Shown here: in pieces, positions 23,732 through 32,490 of the stretch
Numbering within the stretch: the first letter of the stretch is position 1
Layout: each line of letters begins with the position of its first letter
DNA from: Ornithinibacter aureus
GTDB lineage: Bacteria > Actinomycetota > Actinomycetes > Actinomycetales > Dermatophilaceae
Length of the DNA: 64,000 nt
Reading direction: 5' to 3'
Assembly: GCF_009858245.1 (NCBI RefSeq)
Contig: NZ_VMSB01000001.1
Location: 868,001-932,000, forward strand
Made by a program: the position numbers and the translations under genes
The notes under the pieces: model-generated
Told to the model about the DNA's origin: nothing
What the model saw: only the letters and a program-made list of their open reading frames with translations
Databases searched by the model: none

Positions 23732-25474
23732 TCACAGGCCGGCGACGCGGTCTCCCGGAGCCGTCAGGCCCGGGTGGGCCCTGAAGTAGTCCACGAGGTT
23801 CTTCAGGTCCTCGGGACCACCGGTGAGGTTGGTGCCCTGGGTGAAGACGCTGAACCCGTCACCGCCCTGCGCGAGGAAGCTCAGCGTGCCCACGCGGTAG
23901 GTCTGGTCCATGCTCAGCGGCACACCGTTGAGGCGCATGTCGCTGACCTTGGAGCCGGCGGCGTTACCCGCCGTCCAGGTGTAGGTGAAGCCCTCGGAGA
24001 CGTTGATCGACAGCGTGCTCGCGACACCGGCGCCACTGACACGGTACTGCTGCTCCAGGACCGCCTTGATCTGGGCCCCGGTCATCGTGATGGTGTTGAG
24101 CAGGTTGCCGAACGGAGCAACGGCGTAGGCCTCGGCGTAGGTGATGTTGCCGACACCCTCACCGGCGACCGGCGCCATCGGGAGTGAGGCGCGCACGCCC
24201 CCGACGTTCATGAACGCGATCTGCGCTCCGCCGTTGTCCCCCGAGGTTCCCCAGAGGATCGCGTCGGCGACGAGGTTGCCCATGGGGGTCTCGATGGCGC
24301 GGTTCGAGCGGGGGTCGGAGTGACCGATGATGTCCTCGACGTGGGTGCCGACGACCTGCGCGCCGAGCTCTCCGCTGAGGGCCTTCCACTTCGCGATGAC
24401 CTCGGTCTGCACGGGGTCCTTGGCCGTGCGGGTCACGAGGTGGTTCGTCGACGTCGTGCGGCCGCGGTCGACCTCACCGCTGCGCGTATTGATGACGAGG
24501 TTGGTCTCGGTGACGACCCGCCCGTAGTCGGCGGCCGACGTCACGGTCCGCGGGTTGCCGGCCGGGTCGGGGATGGAGCACACGTAGGGGTTGTGGGTGT
24601 GCCCGGTGACGATGTGGTCGATCTCGGGGCTGAACTGGGTCGCCATCGTCGCGATCGGTTCGGAGATGCCGACGCAGCTGTTGTAGGTGCCGGCGTTGGC
24701 GCCGCCCTCGTGCATGAGCACGACGATCGCCTTGACGCCCTGCTTCTTCAGCTTCTGGGCAGCCGCGTTGGCCGTTTCGACCTCGTCCTTGAAGGTGACC
24801 GACGAGATGCCACCGGGGCTGACGAGCAGGTCGGTGCCCTCGAGCGTCATGCCGATGAAGCCGACCTTGGTGCCGGAGATCTCCTTGACCCAGGTGCCAG
24901 GCAGGAACGTGGTGCCATTGCTCTTCTTGATGACGTTCGCGGCCAGCCACGGGAAGTCGGCACCGGCGTAGGGCTCGTCGGGGAAGTAACAGCCGTCGAC
25001 CGGGTGGCAGCCGCCGTTCTGCATGCGCAGCAGCTCGTCGGTGCCCTCGTCGAACTCGTGGTTGCCGACGCTGCTGACGTCCAGGCCCATGGCGTTCAGG
25101 CTCTCGACCGACGGCTCGTCGTGGAAGAGGCCGGACAAGAACGGCGAACCACCGATGAGGTCACCGGCAGCCACGGTCAGGCTCTTGCTGTCGCCCACCT
25201 TGGAGCGCAGCTCGGTGAGCTTGGTCGAGAGGTACTCGGCGCCGCCGACGGGGGTGGCCGACGGGTCGTGGATGGCTGCCAACGGGCCGTCCGTGGCCTC
25301 GAGGTGCCCGTGGTAGTCGTTGAACGACAGGACCTGCACGCTGGTGAGGTTCGGGTTGCCCTTGACGGCGGGCTTCTTGCCCGGCCCGGCAAAGGCGGGG
25401 GTGCCCGCGACGAGGGCTGCGATCGCGGTTGCCGCGATCCCGGCGCCGAGGACGCGCCGATGAGTGCTGCTCAT
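23732..25474 (-). CDS. Secreted 5'-nucleotidase/2',3'-cyclic phosphodiesterase (UshA-like)
   Basis: 580 residues. A signal peptide (VLGAGIAATAIAALVAGTPA) precedes a calcineurin-type metallophosphatase domain: SFNDYHGHLE, AGDLIGGSPF, GNHEFDEG, MHEGG and VTGHTHNPYVC supply the dinuclear metal ligands. The C-terminal nucleotidase domain binds substrate (MNVGGVRASL, then FLAQGGDGFSVF). It degrades extracellular nucleotides to recover phosphate and nucleosides. No sorting motif is seen, so it is probably released or wall-associated. Confidence 0.93.
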   Translation of the reverse strand: MSSTHRRVLGAGIAATAIAALVAGTPAFAGPGKKPAVKGNPNLTSVQVLSFNDYHGHLEATDGPLAAIHDPSATPVGGAEYLSTKLTELRSKVGDSKSLTVAAGDLIGGSPFLSGLFHDEPSVESLNAMGLDVSSVGNHEFDEGTDELLRMQNGGCHPVDGCYFPDEPYAGADFPWLAANVIKKSNGTTFLPGTWVKEISGTKVGFIGMTLEGTDLLVSPGGISSVTFKDEVETANAAAQKLKKQGVKAIVVLMHEGGANAGTYNSCVGISEPIATMATQFSPEIDHIVTGHTHNPYVCSIPDPAGNPRTVTSAADYGRVVTETNLVINTRSGEVDRGRTTSTNHLVTRTAKDPVQTEVIAKWKALSGELGAQVVGTHVEDIIGHSDPRSNRAIETPMGNLVADAILWGTSGDNGGAQIAFMNVGGVRASLPMAPVAGEGVGNITYAEAYAVAPFGNLLNTITMTGAQIKAVLEQQYRVSGAGVASTLSINVSEGFTYTWTAGNAAGSKVSDMRLNGVPLSMDQTYRVGTLSFLAQGGDGFSVFTQGTNLTGGPEDLKNLVDYFRAHPGLTAPGDRVAGL

Positions 25475-25623
25475 GTGAGATCTCCTTGTGGTGGTCGGCC
25501 GGGCCCCACCCTAGGCGCGCACCACGCGTGCCGCGCCGGAAAAACACACCGAACTTCCGGCATCCTCGTGGGCGCTACCTGCCAGTAGCCCGCCGTCCAC
25601 CGGCGCGTCACCCAGACCACGGA

Positions 25624-28600
25624 TCAGGCGAGGCAGCGGGGCCCGAGCAGCACCTTGAGGTCACCGAACAAGGCCTCCGTGGCCTCGACCCGGAACGCCG
25701 GGTCCAGCCGGATCTCGACGGCGCGGCCGGGCTTGACCAGCCGCAGGTGCACCTCCGTGGTGCCAGGGTGGTTGGTCAGCACGCTCTTGAGCTCCTCGAC
25801 CCGCTCGGTCGTTGCCCTGGCGGTCTCCATCGTCACGACGACGGGCCCGCGCGGCCCCTCGCTGACGTCGGGCAGGGTCAGTTCCTGCGCGTAGATGGAG
25901 ACACTGTCGTCACGCCGGTTGATCTTGCCGCGCACCACGGCCACGGTGTCCTGGCGCAGCATCGGGCCGACGGTCATGTAGGCGCTGGGGAAGAACAGGC
26001 ACTCGATCGACCCCGCGAGGTCCTCGACGGTCGCGATCGCCCACAGGTCACCCTTCTTGGTGCGCTTGACCTGCAGGCCGGTGATCAGGCCGGCGATGGT
26101 GACCATCGAGCCCTCCGGCCGACCGGCCTCGTCACCGGTCAGGGCCGCGATCTGGGTGTCGGCGTGCTGGCTCAGCACGTGCTCGACCCCGAACAGCGGG
26201 TGGTCGGAGACGTAGAGACCCAACATCTCGCGCTCGAAGGAGAGCAGCGCCGACTTGTCCCACTCGACGGCGGGCACGCTCGCCAGGCCCATGAGGTCAC
26301 CGCCGCTGTCGCCACCGGAGTCGTCACCGAACGAGCCGAACAGGCTGTCCTGGCCGATCGCCTCCTGACGCTTGACCGCGACGAACGCGTCGACGTACTC
26401 CTCGTGGACCTGGAGCAACCCCATCCGGGGCTCACCGAGGCCGTCGAACGCGCCGCCCTTGATCAGCGACTCGATGGTGCGCTTGTTGCACACCACCGCC
26501 GGCACCTTGGACATGAAGTCCCGGAAGGAGGTGAACGGCCCCTTCTCCGCCCGTGCGGCGATGATCGCCTCGACGACGTTGTGGCCGACGTTGCGGATCG
26601 CCTGGAGGCCGAAGCGGATGTCGGTGCCGACCGCGGCGAACTGCCCCAGTGAGTCGTTGACGTCGGGGGGCAGCACCTTGATGCCCATGTGGCGGCACTC
26701 CCCGAGGTAGAGGGCCGACTTGTCCTTGTCGTCACCGACCGAGGTCAGCAGCGCCGCCATGTACTCGGCCGGGTAGTTGGCCTTGAGGTACGCGGTCCAG
26801 TACGACACCAGGCCGTAGGCGGCGGTATGGGCCTTGTTGAAGGCGTAGTCGGAGAAGGGGACGAGCACACCCCACAGGGCCGCGATCGACGCCTCGTTGA
26901 AGCCCTTGGCCTTCATGCCCTCGGAGAAGGTTCCGTACTCGGCGTCGAGCACCTCCTTCTTCTTCTTGCCCATCGCCCGCCGCAGCAGGTCGGCGGTGCC
27001 CAAGGAGTAGCCGGCGAGCTTCTGGGCGATCTCCATGACCTGCTCCTGGTAGATCACCAGGCCGTAGGTCGTGCCGAGGATGGGCTCGAGAGCCGCCACC
27101 ATCTCGGGCTGGAGCTTGCCCTCGAGCTGGGGGTCGAGCGGGATGAGCGCCTGCTTGCCGTTCTTGCGCAGGGCGAAGTTGGTGTGGGCGTTCACGCCCA
27201 TCGGCCCGGGGCGGTAGAGCGCCAGGGCCGCGGAGATGTCCTCGAAGTTGTCCGGCTGCATGAGCTTGAGCAGGGTGCGCATGCCGCCGCCGTCGAGCTG
27301 GAACACCCCGAGGGTGTCCCCGCGGGCCAGCAGGTCGAAGGTGGCGCGGTCGGTCATGTCCTTGGAAAGCGCGTCGAGGTCGATCTCCTCGCCACGGTTG
27401 GACTGCACGTTGGCGATGGCGTCGTCGAGGATCGTGAGGTTGCGCAGGCCGAGGAAGTCCATCTTGACCAGGCCGAGAGACTCACAGCTCGGGTAGTCGA
27501 ACTGGGTGATGACCTGCCCGTCCTGAAGGCGGCGCATGATCGGGATGACGTCGATGAGCGGCTCGCTGCTCATGATGACGCCGGCCGCGTGCACTCCCCA
27601 CTGGCGCTTCAGGCCCTCGAGGCCCTTGGCCGTCTCGACGACCTCCTGCAGGTGCGGCTCGCCGGCGACGAGGTCGCGGAACTCCTTGCCCTCGCCGTAG
27701 CGGTCGTGGGTCTCGTCGTACATCTTCGACAGGGGCACGCCCTTACCCATGATGTCCGGGGGCATCGCCTTGGTCAGCTGCTCGCCGACCGCGAAGGGGT
27801 GGCCCATCACCCGGGCGGCGTCCTTGACGGCCTGCTTGGCCTTGATCGTGCCGTACGTGACGATCTGCGCGACCCGCTCGCTGCCGTACTTCTCGGTGAC
27901 GTAGCGGATCACCTCACCGCGCCGGCGCTCGTCGAAGTCGACGTCGAAGTCGGGCAGCGAGGGGCGCTCGGGGTTGAGGAACCGCTCGAAGATCAGGCCG
28001 TGGGGCACCGGGTCGAGGTCGGTGATCTTCATCGCGTACGCACACATCGACCCCGCACCCGAGCCACGACCCGGGCCGACCCGGATGCCGTTGTTCTTGG
28101 CCCAGGTGATGAAGTCGGCGACGACCAGGAAGTAGCCGCAGTTGTGCACCGCGACGCCCTCGGCGACGTAGGTGTGGTCACCGGACACCGTGAGGTTGAA
28201 CACCGTCCCCGAGTACGCCTCCCGAGACACCGCTCGCACCCGAACCCACCATCGACCGTCCACGCAACGGGCGTTGTAGGGCTGCTTCTGCGACTGCGGC
28301 ACCCACAGCACCTTGTAGGACCGTTGACTGGGAGAGCGCTGCAGCGTGCACCACTGACCGAGTGACAACAGGATGGACCGCAGCTGCCGCGCCAGGACGT
28401 CGTTGACGGTGGTCACCATCCACTTGCCGCGAGCGTCGACATGACCGTCACCCTCGTGCCAGCCCCTCACGAATGCCCGCAGCCCTTCGTCCGGGGTCGA
28501 GAGCACCCATTCGGGGACGCGCTTGTTGCGGACCCCTGAGCCGAAGAGCCTCGTCAGCACGAGCGCCAACGGGTGGTTCGTCAGCATGACGACGACCCCG

Positions 28601-30324
28601 TGATGCCCGGGCACGGACGGCGAGGCTTTCGAATACACGCGCGCGGTGCCGAGGTCGAGGTCGTCGATGACGCGGCAGAGTCGCTGCACGGCGGGCTCGT
28701 CCTCGTGCAGCGTCCACCCGATCTGTCCCGGGTTGACGCCTCCCTCCGGGTCGTAGAGATGCCCCTCCGCAACCCACAACCCGAACAACCACAGCAGATC
28801 CGTGGACCACTCCAGTTTCGAGGGCAGGGTGCCGACGTTCGGGCGGGCCGCACGCTTGAGACCTGCCCCCATGCGGTGGACTCGACCGTCCGGCGACTGT
28901 CCGATGGTCCACCCAGCAGCCTCCATCAGGGCCACGACGTCGAGGTCCTGGTAGACCGCGCGCTCTGGCTGAGGCAGGAGCACCTCGTCGCCGGGCCGCA
29001 CGTCCTTGGCCTCCACCCACCCGCGGTGAGCCACCAGGAATGGGTGCTCGGCAGTGGCCTTGAGCGGAAAGGCCTGACCGTACGGGTGGATGACGTGCAG
29101 GTCCTCCGACACCGAACGTGTCAGGACCTTCTCGACGATCGCGTTGCGTCCGCGCAGGGCGTGGGTGTCGACCGAGGTCACGACGTCGCCCTCCACGACA
29201 TCGCTGATCGCCTTCCACCCACCATCACCCATGAGAACCGGTGTCTCGGGCGGGAAGCAGTACCCCTTGGAGACGATGACGTCCGTCTCGAACTCAGCCT
29301 GCTTCTGGGCGTACTCGGGGATGCCGGTGGGGAAGCGTTCGTGCAGCCCCCGCTGCACCTCCTTGACGAACCAGCTCGCCTCGTTCTCCCCCGGCGGGCA
29401 CGGGAACTGGGGCATGTAGCGCCCCTCGTCGACCGTGAACGAGATGTCGCACATCTCGGCGATGAGCAGCGTGTTGTCGCAGGCCTCGGGCAGCTCACGC
29501 CACGTGTGGCGCATCTCGGCCGGGCTCTTGAGGTAGAAGTCGTCGGCGTCGAACTTGAACCGGTTCGGGTCCATCATCGTCGAGCCCGACTGCACGCACA
29601 GCAGGGCCGAGTGGGCCTTGGCGTCCTCGGGGTTCGTGTAGTGCAGGTCGTTCGTCGCGACCAGGGGCAGCCCGAGCTCACGGGCCAACCGCAGGAGGTC
29701 CTTCTGCACGCGGCGCTCGATGTCGAGGCCGTGGTCCATCAGCTCGCAGAAGAAGTTCTCGGCCCCGAACAGGTCACGCAGGTCGGACGCCGCCTGCTTG
29801 GCCTGGTCGTACTGGCCCAGTCGCAGCCGCGTCTGGACCTCACCAGACGGGCAGCCGGTGGTGGCGATCAGGCCCTTGCCGTACTGGTCGAGCAGCTCGC
29901 GGTCGATGCGCGGCCACTTCGCCCAGACCTGGTCCAGCGAGGCTTGCGAGTCCATCCGGAACAGGTTGTGCAGCCCGACGTTGTCCCTGGCGAGCAGGGT
30001 CATGTGCGTGTAGGCACCCGACCCCGAGACGTCGTCGCCGGGGCGGGAGCGCTCGTCGCCCCACGTGACGCGGGTCTTGTCCGTGCGGTGGGTGCCGGGA
30101 GTGACGTAGGCCTCGACCCCGATGATCGGCTTGACCCCCGTGCCCTGGGCCTTCTTCCAGAACTCGTAGGCCCCGAAGAGGTAGCCGTGGTCGGTCGTGG
30201 CGAGGGCCGGCATCCCCATCTCGGCGGCACGCTGGAAGAGGTCACCGATGCGCGCCGCACCGTCGAGCATCGAGTACTCGGTGTGGACGTGCAGGTGGAC
30301 GAAGGAATCGTTCGCGGAGGACAT
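25624..30324 (-). CDS. dnaE: DNA polymerase III alpha subunit containing an intein
   Basis: 1566 residues as read; removing the 373-residue intein leaves 1193, normal for actinobacterial DnaE1. The N-terminal PHP domain begins FVHLHVHTEYSMLDGAARI. The polymerase active site PDFDVDFDERRR follows the intein, and VGPGRGSGAGSM is just after the splice junction. Later come the finger and OB-fold regions. It is the replicative polymerase of the chromosome. The intein interrupts SKGY/CGYFLVVADF, so the polymerase needs protein splicing to function. Confidence 0.96.
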   Translation of the reverse strand: MSSANDSFVHLHVHTEYSMLDGAARIGDLFQRAAEMGMPALATTDHGYLFGAYEFWKKAQGTGVKPIIGVEAYVTPGTHRTDKTRVTWGDERSRPGDDVSGSGAYTHMTLLARDNVGLHNLFRMDSQASLDQVWAKWPRIDRELLDQYGKGLIATTGCPSGEVQTRLRLGQYDQAKQAASDLRDLFGAENFFCELMDHGLDIERRVQKDLLRLARELGLPLVATNDLHYTNPEDAKAHSALLCVQSGSTMMDPNRFKFDADDFYLKSPAEMRHTWRELPEACDNTLLIAEMCDISFTVDEGRYMPQFPCPPGENEASWFVKEVQRGLHERFPTGIPEYAQKQAEFETDVIVSKGYCFPPETPVLMGDGGWKAISDVVEGDVVTSVDTHALRGRNAIVEKVLTRSVSEDLHVIHPYGQAFPLKATAEHPFLVAHRGWVEAKDVRPGDEVLLPQPERAVYQDLDVVALMEAAGWTIGQSPDGRVHRMGAGLKRAARPNVGTLPSKLEWSTDLLWLFGLWVAEGHLYDPEGGVNPGQIGWTLHEDEPAVQRLCRVIDDLDLGTARVYSKASPSVPGHHGVVVMLTNHPLALVLTRLFGSGVRNKRVPEWVLSTPDEGLRAFVRGWHEGDGHVDARGKWMVTTVNDVLARQLRSILLSLGQWCTLQRSPSQRSYKVLWVPQSQKQPYNARCVDGRWWVRVRAVSREAYSGTVFNLTVSGDHTYVAEGVAVHNCGYFLVVADFITWAKNNGIRVGPGRGSGAGSMCAYAMKITDLDPVPHGLIFERFLNPERPSLPDFDVDFDERRRGEVIRYVTEKYGSERVAQIVTYGTIKAKQAVKDAARVMGHPFAVGEQLTKAMPPDIMGKGVPLSKMYDETHDRYGEGKEFRDLVAGEPHLQEVVETAKGLEGLKRQWGVHAAGVIMSSEPLIDVIPIMRRLQDGQVITQFDYPSCESLGLVKMDFLGLRNLTILDDAIANVQSNRGEEIDLDALSKDMTDRATFDLLARGDTLGVFQLDGGGMRTLLKLMQPDNFEDISAALALYRPGPMGVNAHTNFALRKNGKQALIPLDPQLEGKLQPEMVAALEPILGTTYGLVIYQEQVMEIAQKLAGYSLGTADLLRRAMGKKKKEVLDAEYGTFSEGMKAKGFNEASIAALWGVLVPFSDYAFNKAHTAAYGLVSYWTAYLKANYPAEYMAALLTSVGDDKDKSALYLGECRHMGIKVLPPDVNDSLGQFAAVGTDIRFGLQAIRNVGHNVVEAIIAARAEKGPFTSFRDFMSKVPAVVCNKRTIESLIKGGAFDGLGEPRMGLLQVHEEYVDAFVAVKRQEAIGQDSLFGSFGDDSGGDSGGDLMGLASVPAVEWDKSALLSFEREMLGLYVSDHPLFGVEHVLSQHADTQIAALTGDEAGRPEGSMVTIAGLITGLQVKRTKKGDLWAIATVEDLAGSIECLFFPSAYMTVGPMLRQDTVAVVRGKINRRDDSVSIYAQELTLPDVSEGPRGPVVVTMETARATTERVEELKSVLTNHPGTTEVHLRLVKPGRAVEIRLDPAFRVEATEALFGDLKVLLGPRCLA
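28141..29259 (-). other. Intein with LAGLIDADG homing-endonuclease domain inside dnaE
   Basis: Residues 356-728 of the precursor. Block A starts with Cys356 (CFPPETPVLMGDGG), block B is FPLKATAEHPFLV, and the end is TYVAEGVAVHN followed by Cys729 as the +1 nucleophile. Endonuclease blocks are LWLFGLWVAEGH and FVRGWHEGDGHVD, both with their acidic residue, so it may still be an active homing enzyme. The junction is between Tyr355 and Cys729, next to the polymerase glycine-rich motif. Confidence 0.93.
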
Positions 30325-30391
30325 CGCCGACCATCCTAGGTCGCCGGGCCGACACCCCTTCGGCGTGTCGCCGACCGTGTCGGCGCAGCGC

Positions 30392-31315
30392 TCAGAGCGC
30401 GTCGAGGGCGCCCTGCAGATCAGCGGGATAGCTGCTCGTGAAGGTGACCCACTCCCCCGATCCGGGGTGCTCGAAGCCGAGGCCGACCGCGTGCAGCCAC
30501 TGCCGCTCCAGGCCGAGCCGCTGCGCGAGGGTGGGGTCCGCGCCGTAGGTCAGGTCACCGACGCAGGGGTGGCGCACCGCCGCCATGTGCACGCGGATCT
30601 GGTGCGTTCGGCCGGTCTCGAGCTTGATCTCGAGCAGCGAGGCGTAGCGGAACGCCTCGAGCAGCTCGTAGTGGGTGACGGCGTGCTTGCCCGAGTCCAT
30701 GACCGCGAACTTGTAGTCGTGGCCGGGATGGCGCCCGATGGGGGCGTCGATGGTGCCCTCGAGCGGGTCCGGGAGGCCCTGCACGAGCGTGTGGTAGGTC
30801 TTGTCGACCCGGCGCTCCTTGAAGGCGCGCTTGAGCACCGAGTACCCGCGCTCGCTCTTGCACACCACCATCAGGCCGGACGTGCCGACGTCGAGACGAG
30901 ACACGATCCCCTGGCGCTCGCTGGCGCCACTGGTGGAGATGCGGTACCCGGCGACCTTCAGCCCGGCCAGGACGTTCGGCCCGCTCCAGCCGACGCTGGG
31001 GTGGGCTGCCACGCCCACGGGCTTGTCGACGACCACGATGTCGTCGTCGTCGTGGATGACGGCCATGCCGGGGACCGGTTCGGCGACGACCTCGAGGGTC
31101 GGGCTGGCCGGGGATGCCGGCAGCGTCACCTCGAGCACGTCGCCCGCGCTCACCCGGTGGCTCTTGCCCACGCTGGCGGTGTTGACCACGACGCCACCCT
31201 CGGCGGCGAGGTCAGCCGCCCGCGTGCGGGAGAGACCGAAGAGCCGGGCGATGGCGGCGTCGACCCGTTCCCCTTCGAGGCCGTCGGGAACGAGGACCGT
31301 ACGGGCGTCAGTCAT
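30392..31315 (-). CDS. RluD-family 23S rRNA pseudouridine synthase
   Basis: 307 residues from the ATG giving [10 protein letters not shown]; the longer open frame overlaps lspA too far. An S4 RNA-binding domain ([20 protein letters not shown]) precedes the catalytic domain with [15 protein letters not shown] and [16 protein letters not shown] (catalytic Asp), then [11 protein letters not shown]. It converts uridines in 23S rRNA, probably helix 69 as RluD does. The start overlaps the lspA end by 8 nt, an arrangement also found in mycobacteria. Confidence 0.92.
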   Translation of the reverse strand: MTDARTVLVPDGLEGERVDAAIARLFGLSRTRAADLAAEGGVVVNTASVGKSHRVSAGDVLEVTLPASPASPTLEVVAEPVPGMAVIHDDDDIVVVDKPVGVAAHPSVGWSGPNVLAGLKVAGYRISTSGASERQGIVSRLDVGTSGLMVVCKSERGYSVLKRAFKERRVDKTYHTLVQGLPDPLEGTIDAPIGRHPGHDYKFAVMDSGKHAVTHYELLEAFRYASLLEIKLETGRTHQIRVHMAAVRHPCVGDLTYGADPTLAQRLGLERQWLHAVGLGFEHPGSGEWVTFTSSYPADLQGALDAL

Positions 31316-31895
31316 GAGCGTGCTCCGGGTGGTGGGGAGGTCCGGAGACGGGGGTGCCCCGATGGGCCAGGACCATGATGATGCCGGCGCCCACGACGAT
31401 CGCGATGTCAGCGACGTTGCCGATGAACCACCCGAAGTAGTCGATGAAGTCGACGACGTGACCTCGACCGGGGCCGGGCTCGCGGAAGAAGCGGTCACCG
31501 AGGTTGCCCACGGCGCCGCCGAGGAGCAGCCCGAGCGCGACCGCCCACGCCATCGTGCCGACCTTGCGCGCGGCGACGAGCACCCACCCGAGGATCGCCA
31601 GCGACACGATGGTGAGGATCCACGTGGCGCCGTCGCCGATCGAGAAGGCCGCCCCGGGGTTGCGGATGAGGTTCAGCGAGATGAACGACCCGATGAGGTC
31701 GACCTTCTCCCCCGGCGTCAGCGAGTTCAGGGCCCACACCTTGGTGCCCTGATCGATCACGAGGACCACGAGGGCAAGCCCCAGCAGGACGGTCGTCAAC
31801 CGTCGCTGATGGCCCAGCGGAACCGGGCGTGGCGTGGACTGGGCGGGGTGACTCGAGGTCAGCGGCGTTCCTGCTTCTTCTTGCATGGCATGCAC
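31308..31895 (-). CDS. lspA: Lipoprotein signal peptidase II
   Basis: 195 residues from GTG 31895; ATG 31886 is an equally plausible start. Four membrane segments are visible, with the family motifs [38 protein letters not shown] (first catalytic Asp) and [13 protein letters not shown] (second catalytic Asp). It cleaves prolipoproteins at the lipobox Cys and would process, for example, the element's lipoprotein at 11859. The start lies within the end of the DksA/TraR gene, so the two are coupled; rluD follows. Confidence 0.94.
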   Translation of the reverse strand: MHAMQEEAGTPLTSSHPAQSTPRPVPLGHQRRLTTVLLGLALVVLVIDQGTKVWALNSLTPGEKVDLIGSFISLNLIRNPGAAFSIGDGATWILTIVSLAILGWVLVAARKVGTMAWAVALGLLLGGAVGNLGDRFFREPGPGRGHVVDFIDYFGWFIGNVADIAIVVGAGIIMVLAHRGTPVSGPPHHPEHAHD

Positions 31896-32296
31896 AGGGT
31901 CGCACGAGGAGCGGCCTGGAGCCTAAGTTTGCCGATCGGGTCGCCGCACGACTCGCAGATTCCGTACGTCCCGTCGTCGAACCGTTCCAGGGCGTGCTCG
32001 CTCTGCTCGAGCATCAGGCGGGCGTTGTTCGCCAGCGAGATCTCCTGCTCGCGCTCGTAGGTCTTGGCCCCGGCATCCGCCTGGTCGTCGCCGGCGCCGT
32101 CACCGGAGTCACGCATGAGGTCCACGAGGTCGCTCTCGGCGTCCACGAGCTCGGCGCGCAGCTGGGCGATCTCCTGCTCGAGCTCAGCGCGCAGGTCACG
32201 AAGCTCCTTGGCGGTCCATGGCGACTCGTCCTCGCGCACCGCCAGCGTGCGGCTGGACGTGGCCTTCTTCGCCGTCGGAGTCTTCCTGGCAACCAT
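31859..32296 (-). CDS. DksA/TraR-family C4 zinc-finger protein
   Basis: 145 residues from MVARKTPTAKK. A Lys/Ala N-terminus leads into a long helical coiled coil (LRDLRAELEQEIAQLRAEL) and a C-terminal zinc finger CESCGDPIGKLRLQ...CMPC with four cysteines. The family binds RNA polymerase through the secondary channel or acts as a short regulator. It is in an operon with lspA and the pseudouridine synthase. Its acidic coiled-coil tip is not the classical DksA pair, so the precise role is open. Confidence 0.85.
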   Translation of the reverse strand: MVARKTPTAKKATSSRTLAVREDESPWTAKELRDLRAELEQEIAQLRAELVDAESDLVDLMRDSGDGAGDDQADAGAKTYEREQEISLANNARLMLEQSEHALERFDDGTYGICESCGDPIGKLRLQAAPRATLCMPCKKKQERR

Positions 32297-32443
32297 GCGT
32301 ACCCACTTCCGTAAGGGGCCGGCGGGCCGTGGTCGGCCGTCGCCAGTGGGCTGAGGATACGGCGTGAAGGGCCCTGCCTCAACGACAAAACGCAGACGTG
32401 CACGGCGAGGTCGGTCACAGCACGAGGGAAGGGTTGCCCACGG

Positions 32444-32484
32444 CACGAGGAAGGGCCCGGCCGATGGCCGGGCCCTTCCTCGTG
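32444..32484 (-). terminator. Strong terminator after divIVA
   Basis: 19-bp perfect arms (32444-32462 and 32466-32484) with a 3-nt loop, 6 bp after the divIVA stop on the minus strand. It closes the dcw-side transcript. Confidence 0.88.
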
Positions 32485-32490
32485 GTCGCG

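Noticed and set aside
24320-30339. Long plus-strand open frames opposite the nucleotidase and dnaE genes
   Set aside because: They are GC-rich antisense artefacts with Arg/Val/Gly/His bias and no domains.
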